Of a DNA stretch of 64,000 nucleotides, positions 1-7,953 are shown piece by piece. The position numbers and the translations under genes are program-made. The stretch lies in contig JAPPLJ010000030.1 in assembly GCA_028819475.1 (NCBI GenBank), positions 1-64,000 on the forward strand, in the 5' to 3' direction. This DNA is from Rhodospirillaceae bacterium (GTDB taxonomy: Bacteria > Pseudomonadota > Alphaproteobacteria > Bin65). Each line of letters opens with the position of its first letter. Position 1 is the stretch's first letter. The notes beneath the pieces are model-generated. The model was not told the origin of the DNA. It worked only from the letters and a program-made list of their open reading frames with translations, and made no database searches.

Positions 1-131
1 GGACAGGTTGAGAATCCCCTTTCGCAGAGAAATCCTCTGAAGAGGGGGAAGGACAGGTTTGCGGCGGCCTGGCCCTTTTCGCAGAAAAATCCTGAGGAGA
101 GACGCGTCTCGAAGTTCCGTCCCGAAGGACG
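1..131. repeat. Degenerate intergenic repeat upstream of the accA terminus
   Basis: No gene is visible before position 146. The decamer ggacaggttg at 1-10 recurs almost exactly at 51-60, and each copy is followed by a related cctttcgcagagaaatcct-like block (about 18-37 and 74-92). The stretch 91-131 resembles the outer arm of the palindromic repeats at 58122-58264 and 61172-61332, including cgcgtctcgaag and gaaggacg. I read it as a decayed, possibly truncated member of that family, lying just beyond the 3' end of accA. Confidence 0.45.
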
Positions 132-145
132 AAGCGGCGCGGGGC

Positions 146-1102
146 CTATCCCAAGCCCTTCTGGCCCATGGCGAGGAATTTCTCGCGGCGCTGTTTGCGC
201 AGGACGGGGCCGTCGAACCGGAGCAGCGCGTCCAGCGCCCCGGCGATGGCGTCCTTCACGTTGGCGAAGACCATGTCCTTGTCCCGGTGCGCGCCGCCGA
301 CCGGTTCCGGCACGATGGCGTCGATCACCTCCAGGTCGAACAGGTCCTGCGCCGTCAATTTGAGCGCGTCGGCGGCATCCTGCGCGACATCCGAATCGCG
401 CCACAGGATGGAGGCGCAGCCTTCGGGCGAGATCACCGAATAGACCGCGTGCTCCAGCATGAGCACCCGGTTGGCCGCGGCCAGCGCGATCGCGCCGCCG
501 GACCCGCCCTCGCCGATCACGACGCCTATCAGCGGCGTCTCCAGATCGAGGCAGGTTTCGATCGACCGGGCGATGGCCTCGGCCTGGCCGCGCTCCTCGG
601 CGCCCTTGCCGGGGTAGGCGCCCGACGTATCGACCAGCGTGACGACCGGCAGGCCGAACCGCTCGGCCAGCCGCATCAGGCGCATCGCCTTGCGATAGCC
701 CTCCGGCCGCGCCATGCCGAAATTGTGGGTCAGGCGCGATTCGGTGTCGTGGCCCTTCTCGTTGCCGATGACGACCACGGAGCGGCCGTCGAAGCGCGCG
801 AGGCCGCCGACGATGGCGCGGTCCTCGGCGAAGGCGCGGTCGCCGGCGAGCGGCAGGTAATCCTCGAACAGGTTTCCGATATATTCCGAGGCGTGCGGGC
901 GTTCCGGATGGCGCGCAACCAGCACCTTCTGCCACGGCGTCAGCTTCGAATAGGTCGAGCGCAGCATGCGCTCCACCTTTTCCTGCATCCGGCCGACCTC
1001 TTCGGCAATGTTGAGGGCGCCGCCGTCCGTCAGGTGGCGCAATTCTTCGATCTTGCCTTCGAGTTCGGCGATCGGCTTTTCGAATTCGAGAAAGGACGGC
1101 AT
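146..1102 (-). CDS. accA: Acetyl-CoA carboxylase carboxyltransferase subunit alpha
   Basis: AccA forms the alpha2beta2 carboxyltransferase with AccD and moves the carboxyl group from biotinylated BCCP to acetyl-CoA, the committed step of fatty acid synthesis in the cytosol. The protein is 318 residues, the normal length. It opens with the family start [15 protein letters not shown], followed by a helical N-terminal region. The crotonase-type carboxyltransferase core carries GEGGSGGA (about residues 198-204) and [10 protein letters not shown] (225-234), which form the oxyanion and CoA-binding part of the site. The ATG at 1102 is the only start giving the conserved N terminus. The next gene upstream (di-haem peroxidase, same strand) ends 56 bp away and looks functionally unrelated. 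No defects are seen. Confidence 0.97.
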   Translation of the reverse strand: MPSFLEFEKPIAELEGKIEELRHLTDGGALNIAEEVGRMQEKVERMLRSTYSKLTPWQKVLVARHPERPHASEYIGNLFEDYLPLAGDRAFAEDRAIVGGLARFDGRSVVVIGNEKGHDTESRLTHNFGMARPEGYRKAMRLMRLAERFGLPVVTLVDTSGAYPGKGAEERGQAEAIARSIETCLDLETPLIGVVIGEGGSGGAIALAAANRVLMLEHAVYSVISPEGCASILWRDSDVAQDAADALKLTAQDLFDLEVIDAIVPEPVGGAHRDKDMVFANVKDAIAGALDALLRFDGPVLRKQRREKFLAMGQKGLG

Positions 1103-1158
1103 GGCGGGAGAATAGCGGATTCCGGAAATAATTCAATCGGTGGCAAACGCGAAAACAG

Positions 1159-2370
1159 CTATCTGCACTGCAAATCTCCGTTACGCCTTTCGACTTTGGG
1201 ACCCGGCTCGCGTTCCGTCAGGGTCTCCAGAAACGCCACCAGATCGGCCTGTTCCTGCGCGCTCAGGTCGAGCCGGCGCAGGATCCGTTCCCCGCCGGCG
1301 TGCAGCCGTTCCTCGTCGAGGGTCGAATAGTGCCGGACCACGTCGGCGAGCGTTCGGAGGCTGCCGGCATGCATGTAGGGCGCGGTGAACGCCGCGTTGC
1401 GCAGGCCCGGCACCCGGAATTCGCCGAAGTTGCTGTGGGCCAGGCGGACATGGCGGGTCTTGACGGCGGTGGCACGCGCCGGATCGTCGTTGAACCGGCC
1501 GAGCAGCGTGTAGGGACTCTTGCGCAATTTGCGGATGCCGCCGAAGCGGCCGGGGTCGGCCCGGCGGGATAGTGCGAAATGCGGCACGCCGGCATCGGCG
1601 AACTCGCCGTTGGTGAAGGCCGGGCCGAAATGGCAGAAGGCGCAGTTGCCCCGGCCGACGAACAGGCGCAGGCCGCGCTTCGCCGCCGCCGGGTAGCGGG
1701 CCCGGCCGGCGGCATCGTTGCGGGCGAGCGCGTCGCGGAAATCGTCGAACGGCGTGCGGCCGGTGACGAGGGTCTCCAGGAACGCCGCCATCGCCTTGCC
1801 GAGATCGACGAAGACCCGCTCGTCGTCCGCGCCCGGCACTTCGCCGAAGGCCTGCCGGTAGCCGCAGGCGAGCCGCCGGTCCGCGCGCACCAGCCGGGCC
1901 GCGCCGGCCGCGCCGACGCCCATCTCGCGCCGGTCGAGCAGCGGCCGGAGATTCTGCGCCCACAGCGTATCCTGCGCACCGTCCCAGCCGAACCAGCGGT
2001 TGAAGCGCAGGTTGAACAGGCTGAGCGCGTTGCGGTCGACCGCCTCGTGGCCGCGGCTGCGCGCGAGGCCGTCGGTCCAGCCCGCGTCCGGCCGGTGGCA
2101 GGTTGCGCACGAGATCGTGCCGGAGAGCGACAGGCGGGTTTCGAAGAACAGCGCGTTTCCGAAGGCGATGGCGGCCGGCTTGCCGGAAACCCGATTGCTC
2201 AGATCGGGGACGGCGGAAAGCGGCCACGGCCCGTGGCGCAGGATTTTCCGCATTTCCCCCGCCGTGAAATCGCCCGCCCCGGCCGGAAGTGCGGCGAAGG
2301 CCAGGGCCAATAGTATCAAAAGCAATAGTATACGGTATGCAACTGCAAATTTTCTAATGATTACAGACAT
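1159..2370 (-). CDS. Di-haem cytochrome c peroxidase (MauG/CcpA family)
   Basis: A 403-residue exported protein with two c-type haem sites, CATCH at residues 88-92 and CAFCH at 243-247, as in bacterial cytochrome c peroxidases and MauG-like enzymes. A hydrophobic signal peptide covers about residues 10-32 (LLLLILLALAFAALPAGAG), so the enzyme acts in the periplasm. The family either reduces hydrogen peroxide with cytochrome c electrons or oxidises protein side chains; the sequence alone does not separate the two. Both haem spacings and the overall length are intact. The upstream minus-strand neighbours are a YtkA/FixH-like exported protein and a Tat-exported amidohydrolase, so a shared periplasmic function is possible, but a 227-bp gap with a palindromic repeat separates them. 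Confidence 0.88.
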   Translation of the reverse strand: MSVIIRKFAVAYRILLLLILLALAFAALPAGAGDFTAGEMRKILRHGPWPLSAVPDLSNRVSGKPAAIAFGNALFFETRLSLSGTISCATCHRPDAGWTDGLARSRGHEAVDRNALSLFNLRFNRWFGWDGAQDTLWAQNLRPLLDRREMGVGAAGAARLVRADRRLACGYRQAFGEVPGADDERVFVDLGKAMAAFLETLVTGRTPFDDFRDALARNDAAGRARYPAAAKRGLRLFVGRGNCAFCHFGPAFTNGEFADAGVPHFALSRRADPGRFGGIRKLRKSPYTLLGRFNDDPARATAVKTRHVRLAHSNFGEFRVPGLRNAAFTAPYMHAGSLRTLADVVRHYSTLDEERLHAGGERILRRLDLSAQEQADLVAFLETLTEREPGPKVERRNGDLQCR

Positions 2371-2412
2371 TTGGCGGTCGCCGGTTTGAGGCTCATCGTT
2401 CCGTCAATTCCG

Positions 2413-2552
2413 CCCCGTCATTTCGACCGGAGCGGTTCGCAGAACCGCGAAGTGGAGAAATCCTTCACCCACGATGCAAGGGCCGGAGCACCGGAGTTGA
2501 AAGATTTCTCCGCTCCGCCGCCCTACGGGCGGCTCCGGTCGAAATGACGGGG
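2413..2552. repeat. 140-bp palindromic intergenic element with perfect 20-bp arms
   Basis: The arm ccccgtcatttcgaccggag at 2413-2432 is the exact reverse complement of 2533-2552. A second nested arm pair, ggagaaatc (2454-2462) and gatttctcc (2504-2512), follows. The element has no coding capacity; the open frame across it is an artefact. It belongs to a different family from the copies near 47-61 kb. It lies in the gap between the cytochrome peroxidase gene and the YtkA-like gene, a usual place for REP/BIME-like elements. Transcribed, it would fold into one long hairpin and could attenuate or process the message. Confidence 0.85.
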
Positions 2553-2597
2553 AGGAAGTAACGAAGCGGCGATCCTGGAACCGGGTCATCGTTCAGG

Positions 2598-3008
2598 TCA
2601 CTCCAGAACCGTTTCCGCGGTCAGCTTCTCTCTTCCCGCGTCGCCGGCGATATCCAGAATGAGCTGCCAGCGGCCCGGCATGTGGAACAGCAGCCCTTCC
2701 GCGGCGCCGGACCGGCCGCTGAGAGTCACGCCGGGCCGGTAGTTCATGCCGTGCCGGTGGACCGGCATCCAGCCGCGCACCCGAACCCGCCGGACCGGCG
2801 GTCCGCACAACCGGAAGCGGATCGAGAAATGCGCGCCGACCGGGATGGCGGCCGGGGCGGATTGCCACCATACGGACCAGGTCTTTCCGGCGATCCTCTG
2901 CGCCCCGGTCCAGCCCTGCGGCCGCTCGCAGGCCGCCGCGCTGCCGGCCGTCAGGACGAGCGCAAATGTCGCCGCGAGCGCCGGTCCGCACAGGCGCCAC
3001 CCGGCCAT
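2598..3008 (-). CDS. Exported YtkA/FixH-like domain protein
   Basis: A 136-residue protein with a signal peptide at residues 1-26 (hydrophobic run ending AGSAAA before Cys27). The mature part is a single beta-sandwich-like domain with the motif MPVHRHGMNY (81-90) and LLFHMPGRWQL (about 106-116). I recognise this pattern from YtkA-like/FixH-like periplasmic proteins, some of which handle copper or assist cytochrome oxidase assembly. The His-Met-rich motif would suit metal binding, but that is inference. The ATG at 3008 was chosen because it begins the signal peptide; a longer reading frame upstream lacks any exported character. It follows the amidohydrolase by 5 bp on the same strand, so the two are probably co-transcribed. 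Confidence 0.75.
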   Translation of the reverse strand: MAGWRLCGPALAATFALVLTAGSAAACERPQGWTGAQRIAGKTWSVWWQSAPAAIPVGAHFSIRFRLCGPPVRRVRVRGWMPVHRHGMNYRPGVTLSGRSGAAEGLLFHMPGRWQLILDIAGDAGREKLTAETVLE

Positions 3009-3013
3009 GCCCG

Positions 3014-3853
3014 TTACCGCAGCTGCGCCAGGTGCGGCCGGATCATCGCCTCGCCGTTGCGCCAGGCGATCTTCTCGGCAAGGTCCGGCGGCAGGTCGCG
3101 CAGCCATTCCCGGGTCCAGTTGGCGTGCTCGACGACATAGTGCCAGCGTTCCGGGGTGAAGGTGTCGGTGCCGACCATGACCCGGTCGGGGAAGGCGGCG
3201 AACAGGCTGCGCCAGTCGTCGTCGACCCGTCCGCCGTGGGCGTGCTCGCTCCGGAAGGCCAGATCGGTCCACAGGTTCGGATGCTTCTCCAGCATCGGTC
3301 CGACGATCTCCGGACCGGCGAACCCGGCATGGGCCCACAACACCCGGGCGTCCGGCCATTGGGCGAAAATCCCGTCGACGGCGCCGGCGTCGGAATGGGC
3401 GTGCAGCAGGAGATTGTGCTGCCGCGCCAGTTCGATCATGCGCCGCGGCACGGCCTTTTCCGTCTGGCCGGCGAACAGATGGAATTCGCCGACCGCGACC
3501 CAGCGGAACCGCTTGAGCCGGTCCTCGAGGAAATCGATCACCGTCGGATCGTCGACCCAGCGGCCGATTTCGCCGCGCCGGCGATAGGGGCGCAGGCTGG
3601 GCAGGACGAGATCCGGCGCGGCGGCGTAGAGCGCGCGGGTCCCGGCATCGCCCGAACTCGAAATCAGCGCCCGTTTCAGCCCGGCCTTCTCCATAAAGGC
3701 GACCGCCTCCGCGACGGTATGCTGCTCTGCCGCATCGTGGCTGAAATGGATATGGGCGTCGAAGATCGGCATCGGCGCGCCGACGGCGCGGGCCGCCGAG
3801 GGCAGCAGCGTCGCCGCGGCCGAGGTTGCCAGAAAGCGCCGGCGCGAAAACAT
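3014..3853 (-). CDS. Tat-exported amidohydrolase, TIM-barrel metal-dependent hydrolase
   Basis: A 279-residue protein beginning with a twin-arginine signal (SRRRFLAT, residues 3-10) and a hydrophobic stretch to about residue 25, so export of the folded protein is expected. The mature domain has amidohydrolase-2 landmarks: FDAHIH (31-36), HAHSDAG (151-157), WAHAGF (173-178) and VGTD (227-230), matching the metal-ligand and catalytic Asp positions of the ACMSD/TIM-barrel family. The substrate is unknown. The reading frame extends 21 codons upstream, but the Met at 3853 directly starts the Tat signal and is the better start. It is the first gene of a probable two-gene unit with the YtkA-like protein. 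Confidence 0.8.
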   Translation of the reverse strand: MFSRRRFLATSAAATLLPSAARAVGAPMPIFDAHIHFSHDAAEQHTVAEAVAFMEKAGLKRALISSSGDAGTRALYAAAPDLVLPSLRPYRRRGEIGRWVDDPTVIDFLEDRLKRFRWVAVGEFHLFAGQTEKAVPRRMIELARQHNLLLHAHSDAGAVDGIFAQWPDARVLWAHAGFAGPEIVGPMLEKHPNLWTDLAFRSEHAHGGRVDDDWRSLFAAFPDRVMVGTDTFTPERWHYVVEHANWTREWLRDLPPDLAEKIAWRNGEAMIRPHLAQLR

Positions 3854-3990
3854 GGCGGGGCTCCCTTCCGCTGGTCCGATGGGTTTCCCGAACCCTGTCA
3901 CTCCTGGCGCCTGCATGGCAAGCCCGCAGGCGGGCCGTCCCGCTTTCCGGGCGGATGCCGGCGGCGGGCCGGGTCCGGGCCGGGACGCCG

Positions 3991-5058
3991 TTACGGCAGC
4001 CGGATCCGGAGCAGTTCGAGCGGCCCCGATGCCGACGCGATCCGGCAGGCCATATCGGCCGGCAGCGTGAAGCTGTCTCCCGCCGCCAGTTCGTCCGGCG
4101 CGCGGCCGTCGACCGTCAGGGTCAGCCGTCCGTCCAGCACGAAGTGGAAGAGGAATTCGCCGCCGTGCCGCACGGCCGTATCGACATCGTCAGCCGCCTG
4201 CCGCAGCACCGCGACTTCCGCCAGTCCGCCGGTCGCCGCCGCGATGCCGAGGTCGCGCGCCTCGAAGCCGGCCATGTCGGCCGGCGCCCAGGGTGCGGCC
4301 TCCGCCCGGTGGAGCACGAAGCGCTGGCCGCCATAGTCCCGCTCCGGCAGGTGGCGCCCGGTCGGCAGGGGCAGGTCGTGGTCGAGCAGGGTCATGTGCT
4401 CGCCCGGACTGCCGATCTCGACCACCTCCAGCCCGTCCGAACATTCCAGAACCCGGTGGCGGATTTCCGGCGGCTGGAGCACGCAATCGCCCGGCCCCAT
4501 GACGAACGGCTCGCCCTGGTCCTCGTAGACCAGCCGCACCCAGCCCTTGTAATTGTAGATCATCTGGAAGCGGATCCTGTGGAAATGGACGTTGTCCGGC
4601 ACCGGCCCGCCGTCCGGGATGCGGATATGGGAGGCGATGAACCGGCCGCCCTCGCGCTCCGGGATCAGGTCGCGGTAGAGCATCCCGGCCCGGCCGACGC
4701 CCCAGCCGCCATTCGCGCCGTCCGCCCTGCAGATTGTCAGCTTCTGGTCGAGCGGCGGCAGGTCGAGCGGCGGATCGGCCTCGACCACCGTCACCGTCGC
4801 GCCGTTGGGGGCCGTGACCTTGCGGGCGCCATCCAGCAGCGCCGCCGGATCGGCGCTGGCGATGCGCAGCGCCGGCGGCGGGCCTTCGGCATCGCGGTCC
4901 AGCCGCAGCCGGAGCCCGTAGCCGGACAGGCTGGCGATTGCGGGATCGTCGGCCGGATGGATGGCGTCGAGCCGGAAGCCCAGGGTGTCCCGGAAGAAGG
5001 CGAGCGTCGCGTCGAAATCCGGGCTCGGCAGGATCACTTCGGCGGTCGGTGTTGTCAT
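3991..5058 (-). CDS. VOC (glyoxalase-like) domain fused to two cupin domains
   Basis: A 355-residue protein with three parts. Residues 1-100 look like a VOC/glyoxalase fold (FDATLAFFRDTLGFRLDAI). Residues about 150-225 form a cupin with HFH (158-160), PGD (189-191) and His201. Residues about 275-355 form a second, weaker cupin (FHFVLDG at 304-310, AAGDSF at 325-330). Bicupins of this shape are often dioxygenases or isomerases for small organic acids; no specific substrate can be read. ATG at 5058 was chosen because it starts the VOC domain. The gene stands alone, with a MITE-like element upstream. The three-domain fusion is unusual, but each part individually is convincing. Confidence 0.72.
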   Translation of the reverse strand: MTTPTAEVILPSPDFDATLAFFRDTLGFRLDAIHPADDPAIASLSGYGLRLRLDRDAEGPPPALRIASADPAALLDGARKVTAPNGATVTVVEADPPLDLPPLDQKLTICRADGANGGWGVGRAGMLYRDLIPEREGGRFIASHIRIPDGGPVPDNVHFHRIRFQMIYNYKGWVRLVYEDQGEPFVMGPGDCVLQPPEIRHRVLECSDGLEVVEIGSPGEHMTLLDHDLPLPTGRHLPERDYGGQRFVLHRAEAAPWAPADMAGFEARDLGIAAATGGLAEVAVLRQAADDVDTAVRHGGEFLFHFVLDGRLTLTVDGRAPDELAAGDSFTLPADMACRIASASGPLELLRIRLP

Positions 5059-5189
5059 TTTGCGCCTTGTTCGAGCCGTTTCCTGCCCGGTCGCCCGGCG
5101 CCTCCGACTCTCCGGCAGCGCCCCGATCGAACCGGTACCGCCTCCGACTATCACGAAATACCCGCAGTCGCGATAGCCGGTCGAACGAG

Positions 5190-5439
5190 GGTAGTGAGTC
5201 AGTCTGAAATTGTCCGTTGCGCCGTAACGCCCGGCAGCCCTCTCTTGTCGCCCCGGACGGAGCGGAGCGACGATCCGGGGACCAGAGCCACGGGCAGAAG
5301 CCTGTCGGGTCGGCCCCTTCGACAGGCTCAGGGCAGGCTCTGGACCCCGGCTCTCCCTGCGGTCGGCCGGGGAGGCACATCGGGGTGGACGGGACTTCGA
5401 GTTCTGCCCCTACCTGAAATTCAAACTGAACTCACTACC
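5190..5439. mobile_element. 250-bp MITE-like element with 8-bp flanking direct repeats
   Basis: The left end ggtagtgagtcag (5190-5202) and the right end, whose reverse complement reads ggtagtgagttcag (5426-5439), form terminal inverted repeats. The match continues inward imperfectly for about 22 bp (tctgaaatt versus tttgaattt). The octamer cgaacgag flanks both sides (5182-5189 and 5440-5447) as a probable target-site duplication. The interior holds a common REP-like palindrome (ccccgg...gatccggggacc) and no open reading frame of note. No transposase is present, so it would be non-autonomous. IS66 and ISL3 families leave 8-bp duplications, but I cannot tie the ends to either. Confidence 0.6.
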
Positions 5440-5444
5440 CGAAC

Positions 5445-5543
5445 GAGATTGATATTCCCGGCAGGCAAGCCCAGATTGCAGGCAACACCCCTTGCGGTTT
5501 CGACCGCAGGGCGCGGGGCCTCTTCGGAGGCCCCTGCTTTTTT
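5445..5543 (+). ncRNA. Candidate small RNA ending in a strong intrinsic terminator
   Basis: Two stem-loops lie in tandem: TGCGGT-TTCG-ACCGCA (5493-5508, extended by CCC/GGG around one bulged T) and GGGGCCTC-TTCG-GAGGCCCC (5515-5534) followed by TGCTTTTTT. Both loops are UUCG tetraloops, the second closed by a C-G pair. No plus-strand gene lies upstream that this terminator could serve, and both neighbouring genes are on the minus strand, so an independent short transcript is the simplest reading. The 5' end is a guess; a direct repeat gcaggcaa occurs at 5461 and 5478. I do not recognise the RNA family. Confidence 0.5.
5515..5543 (+). terminator. Rho-independent terminator, plus strand
   Basis: A perfect 8-bp G+C stem (5515-5522 with 5527-5534) with a UUCG loop is followed by TGCTTTTTT. 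It is strand-specific because no T-run follows on the minus strand. It ends the candidate small RNA. Confidence 0.85.
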
Positions 5544-5647
5544 CGGGCGCATCCGGGCTAACGGTCTACGACATTCGCAACTGCCGGATCCGATCCCCGG
5601 AACGAATATTCGGAAACCTGCGAACTGGTAAGCGCCGACGGGCCGGC

Positions 5648-6754
5648 CTATTCCGCCAGTCCGGCCGCGGCCTGCCGCACGACCCGGTCCGCAGTTTCCC
5701 AGATCATGGCCTTCCATTCCGCCGTGTCTCCGTAAAACGCATCCCGTATCTGCCGCTTGATCGCCCTGCCCTCCTCCGACTCCGGATCGCCGTAGAGATG
5801 CAGCCAGTTGTCGGCGCGCAGGGCCTCGAGAACCTCGGGCAACGTCTGCGTGCCGTATTCCAGCGCGACCGAGGTCACTTCGGTGTCCTGCGCAATGCCG
5901 TCGAAACCGTTCTCCACCGAACCGGTCACGACGGCGGAGAGGCTGTCGTTCCGTTCCGGCGATTTCACCGCGGCGCCATACCATCGGCGTGCGCGCCCGC
6001 CACCCGCGCCGCCGGCGCTTTCGACGCTGATGATCTCGCAGGCGCCATGGTCGCCGAGACCGGTGTGGAAATCCAGATGGGCGACCCGCCGCGCGCCGCG
6101 GCAGTGCGCGTCGACAATCGCCCGCCAGGTCTGCGCCGACCAGGAGAGCGCCCGGCCGCCGAAAAACAGGCCGTCGGGAAAATCGTACTGGCCGCCGCTC
6201 ACCGCCTCCTGGAAGGCGAACATGCCGTGCTCCCTGATATAGGCGGCGATGGCGGCATCGGCCCTTTCGCGCCCGGGCCCGGTCCAATCGCGCGGCGTCA
6301 GCCAGGCATGGATTTCGGCATATTTCTCATTCGCCGGATGTCCCGCGCCATGATCCAGATTGTTGCGGTTGAGATCGATATTGTGCTCGGTCACCCGGCG
6401 CAGCCACGCGAAACCATAGGGGTTGATGGCGTGGACCAGGACCAGGGCGCAATCGGCCGGCAGCAGATCGACCGCGCCGGTCTCCAGCATGCCGACCTGG
6501 CAGCCGGAGCCGCAGAAGCCCTCGACGCCGTGGGTGCCGGACGAAACGATCAGTACGCCCGCAGTTGCGCCCGGCGCGGGACCGAGCCGGGCGACATCGG
6601 TCGCGAGATCGCCGCCGCCGGGCTGCCGGGCGTTCGGGTTGACGTGGGTCTCCAGGACCGCGCCGGCCCGCTCCGCCGCGGCGCGGAACTCGACGCGCGC
6701 CCCGGCATAGTCGGCGGCGAACCAGGATTCGGGCCAGGATTCGGGCGGGTTCAT
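5648..6754 (-). CDS. DUF2817 family M14-like metallopeptidase
   Basis: A 368-residue cytosolic protein of the DUF2817 group, distantly related to M14 zinc carboxypeptidases. The zinc-binding signature appears as SSGTHGVEGF (71-80; His75 and Glu78), then NIDLNRN (125-131), which corresponds to the substrate-binding Asn-Arg region, and HLDFHTGLG (226-234), which supplies the second His. The enzyme probably hydrolyses an amide or peptide bond; the physiological substrate is unknown. No signal peptide is seen. The gene is single and divergent from the fatty-acid desaturase, with about 100 bp between them. Confidence 0.8.
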   Translation of the reverse strand: MNPPESWPESWFAADYAGARVEFRAAAERAGAVLETHVNPNARQPGGGDLATDVARLGPAPGATAGVLIVSSGTHGVEGFCGSGCQVGMLETGAVDLLPADCALVLVHAINPYGFAWLRRVTEHNIDLNRNNLDHGAGHPANEKYAEIHAWLTPRDWTGPGRERADAAIAAYIREHGMFAFQEAVSGGQYDFPDGLFFGGRALSWSAQTWRAIVDAHCRGARRVAHLDFHTGLGDHGACEIISVESAGGAGGGRARRWYGAAVKSPERNDSLSAVVTGSVENGFDGIAQDTEVTSVALEYGTQTLPEVLEALRADNWLHLYGDPESEEGRAIKRQIRDAFYGDTAEWKAMIWETADRVVRQAAAGLAE

Positions 6755-6854
6755 CGGGCTTCGGCCATGCTACACTATCGCGTTCGACGGGCGCGCAATG
6801 TAAGGCCGGAACCGGCGGGCGCTCAATGGCCAGCGCGGCAGGGTGCAGGGATCG

Positions 6855-7787
6855 ATGGACGCAGACGGGCCGATACCACGGGCGACCGACCATCGCGACG
6901 CCGTCGGCCGGCTGGGCCGGGAGCAGCGGCGGGAACTCCTGCAACGCTCCGACCGCAAGGGCCTCGCCCATCTTGCCGGCCATCTGGCGGCGCTCGGCCT
7001 GACCGGAACGCTGATCGCCCTTGAGGCGCCGGGCTGGCCGATCCTGCTGCTGCCCCACGGTATCCTGCTGGTCTTCCTGTTCTGCCTGCAGCACGAGGCG
7101 GTGCACAAGACGCCGTTCCGCAGCGCCTGGCTGAATGCGGCGGCGGGCTGGGGCGCCGGGCTCGTCAACCTGCTGCCGCCGGTCTGGTTCCACCATTTCC
7201 ACATGGACCATCACCGCTACACCCACGATCCGGCGCGCGATCCGGAGCTGGCCCGGCCCTTGCCGCAGTCGAAGGCGGGCCTCGCCTGGCTGATTGCCGG
7301 TGGCCCGTACTGGACGAGCCAGGTCCGCACGCTGCTGGTCAACGCCGCCGGCCGCAACCGCGACGGCTTCGTGCCGCCGGCGGCGCGCGCGCCGGTAGTG
7401 TGGGAGGCCCGGTCGTTCCTTGCCGTCTATGCCGCCGCGGCGGGAATTTCGATTTTCGCCGGCAGTGCGGCCCTGCTGTGGCTCTGGGTGCTGCCCGCGC
7501 TGCTGGGCCAGCCGTTCCTGCGGGTCTATCTTCTGGCCGAGCACACCGGCTGCCCGCATGTCGCGAACATGCTGGAGAACACGCGCACGACCTTCACCAA
7601 CCGGCTGGTGCGGTTTATCGCCTGGAACATGCCCTATCATGTCGAGCACCATGTCTATCCGGCGGTACCGTTCCATCGGCTGCCGGCGTTCCACGCGATC
7701 CTGCGCGACCGTCTGAGCGTCACGGCGGACGGCTACCGGGCGGCGACGCGGGCCACGACAGGGGCGATCCTGCGCGGCGAGGCGTAA
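6855..7787 (+). CDS. Membrane fatty-acid desaturase
   Basis: A 310-residue integral membrane di-iron desaturase. The three histidine boxes are complete: HEAVH (80-84), HHFHMDHHRYTH (113-124) and HVEHH (262-266). Hydrophobic segments at about 45-80, 95-112 and 185-225 fit the four-helix desaturase topology. The family inserts double bonds or hydroxyl groups into acyl chains or related lipids; the exact substrate (acyl lipid, carotenoid or fatty alcohol) is not determined. The ATG at 6855 follows AGGG by four bases; a GTG at 6843 would add four residues and is less likely. It lies alone between DUF2817 (divergent) and secA (co-directional, with its own promoter). Confidence 0.85.
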   Translation: MDADGPIPRATDHRDAVGRLGREQRRELLQRSDRKGLAHLAGHLAALGLTGTLIALEAPGWPILLLPHGILLVFLFCLQHEAVHKTPFRSAWLNAAAGWGAGLVNLLPPVWFHHFHMDHHRYTHDPARDPELARPLPQSKAGLAWLIAGGPYWTSQVRTLLVNAAGRNRDGFVPPAARAPVVWEARSFLAVYAAAAGISIFAGSAALLWLWVLPALLGQPFLRVYLLAEHTGCPHVANMLENTRTTFTNRLVRFIAWNMPYHVEHHVYPAVPFHRLPAFHAILRDRLSVTADGYRAATRATTGAILRGEA

Positions 7788-7811
7788 CAGCGGCCTGAGC
7801 GGCGCGGTTCG

Positions 7812-7840
7812 TTGACAGCTTTGGGCGCCCCCCCTATCTG
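7812..7840 (+). promoter_or_regulatory. Probable sigma70-type promoter of secA
   Basis: TTGACA at 7812-7817, a 17-bp spacer and TATCTG at 7835-7840. It lies 113 bp upstream of the secA ATG, leaving a 5' untranslated leader of about 105 nt. The leader could carry regulation, but I see no clear arrest peptide or hairpin. Confidence 0.55.
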
Positions 7841-7953
7841 TCCCTAACCCGGAATTCACGCAGCCCCTGCGCTTCGAAGGCCGTGTTTGCTCCCCTCCCG
7901 GAGCGGCCGGGACGCGCCCGCTGTTTCAGGCCGCTGTTTCAGGAAAGTCCTTG

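Noticed and set aside
2404-2589. 61-codon minus-strand frame in the peroxidase/YtkA gap
   Set aside because: It runs through a perfect palindromic repeat and has no domain or start signal.
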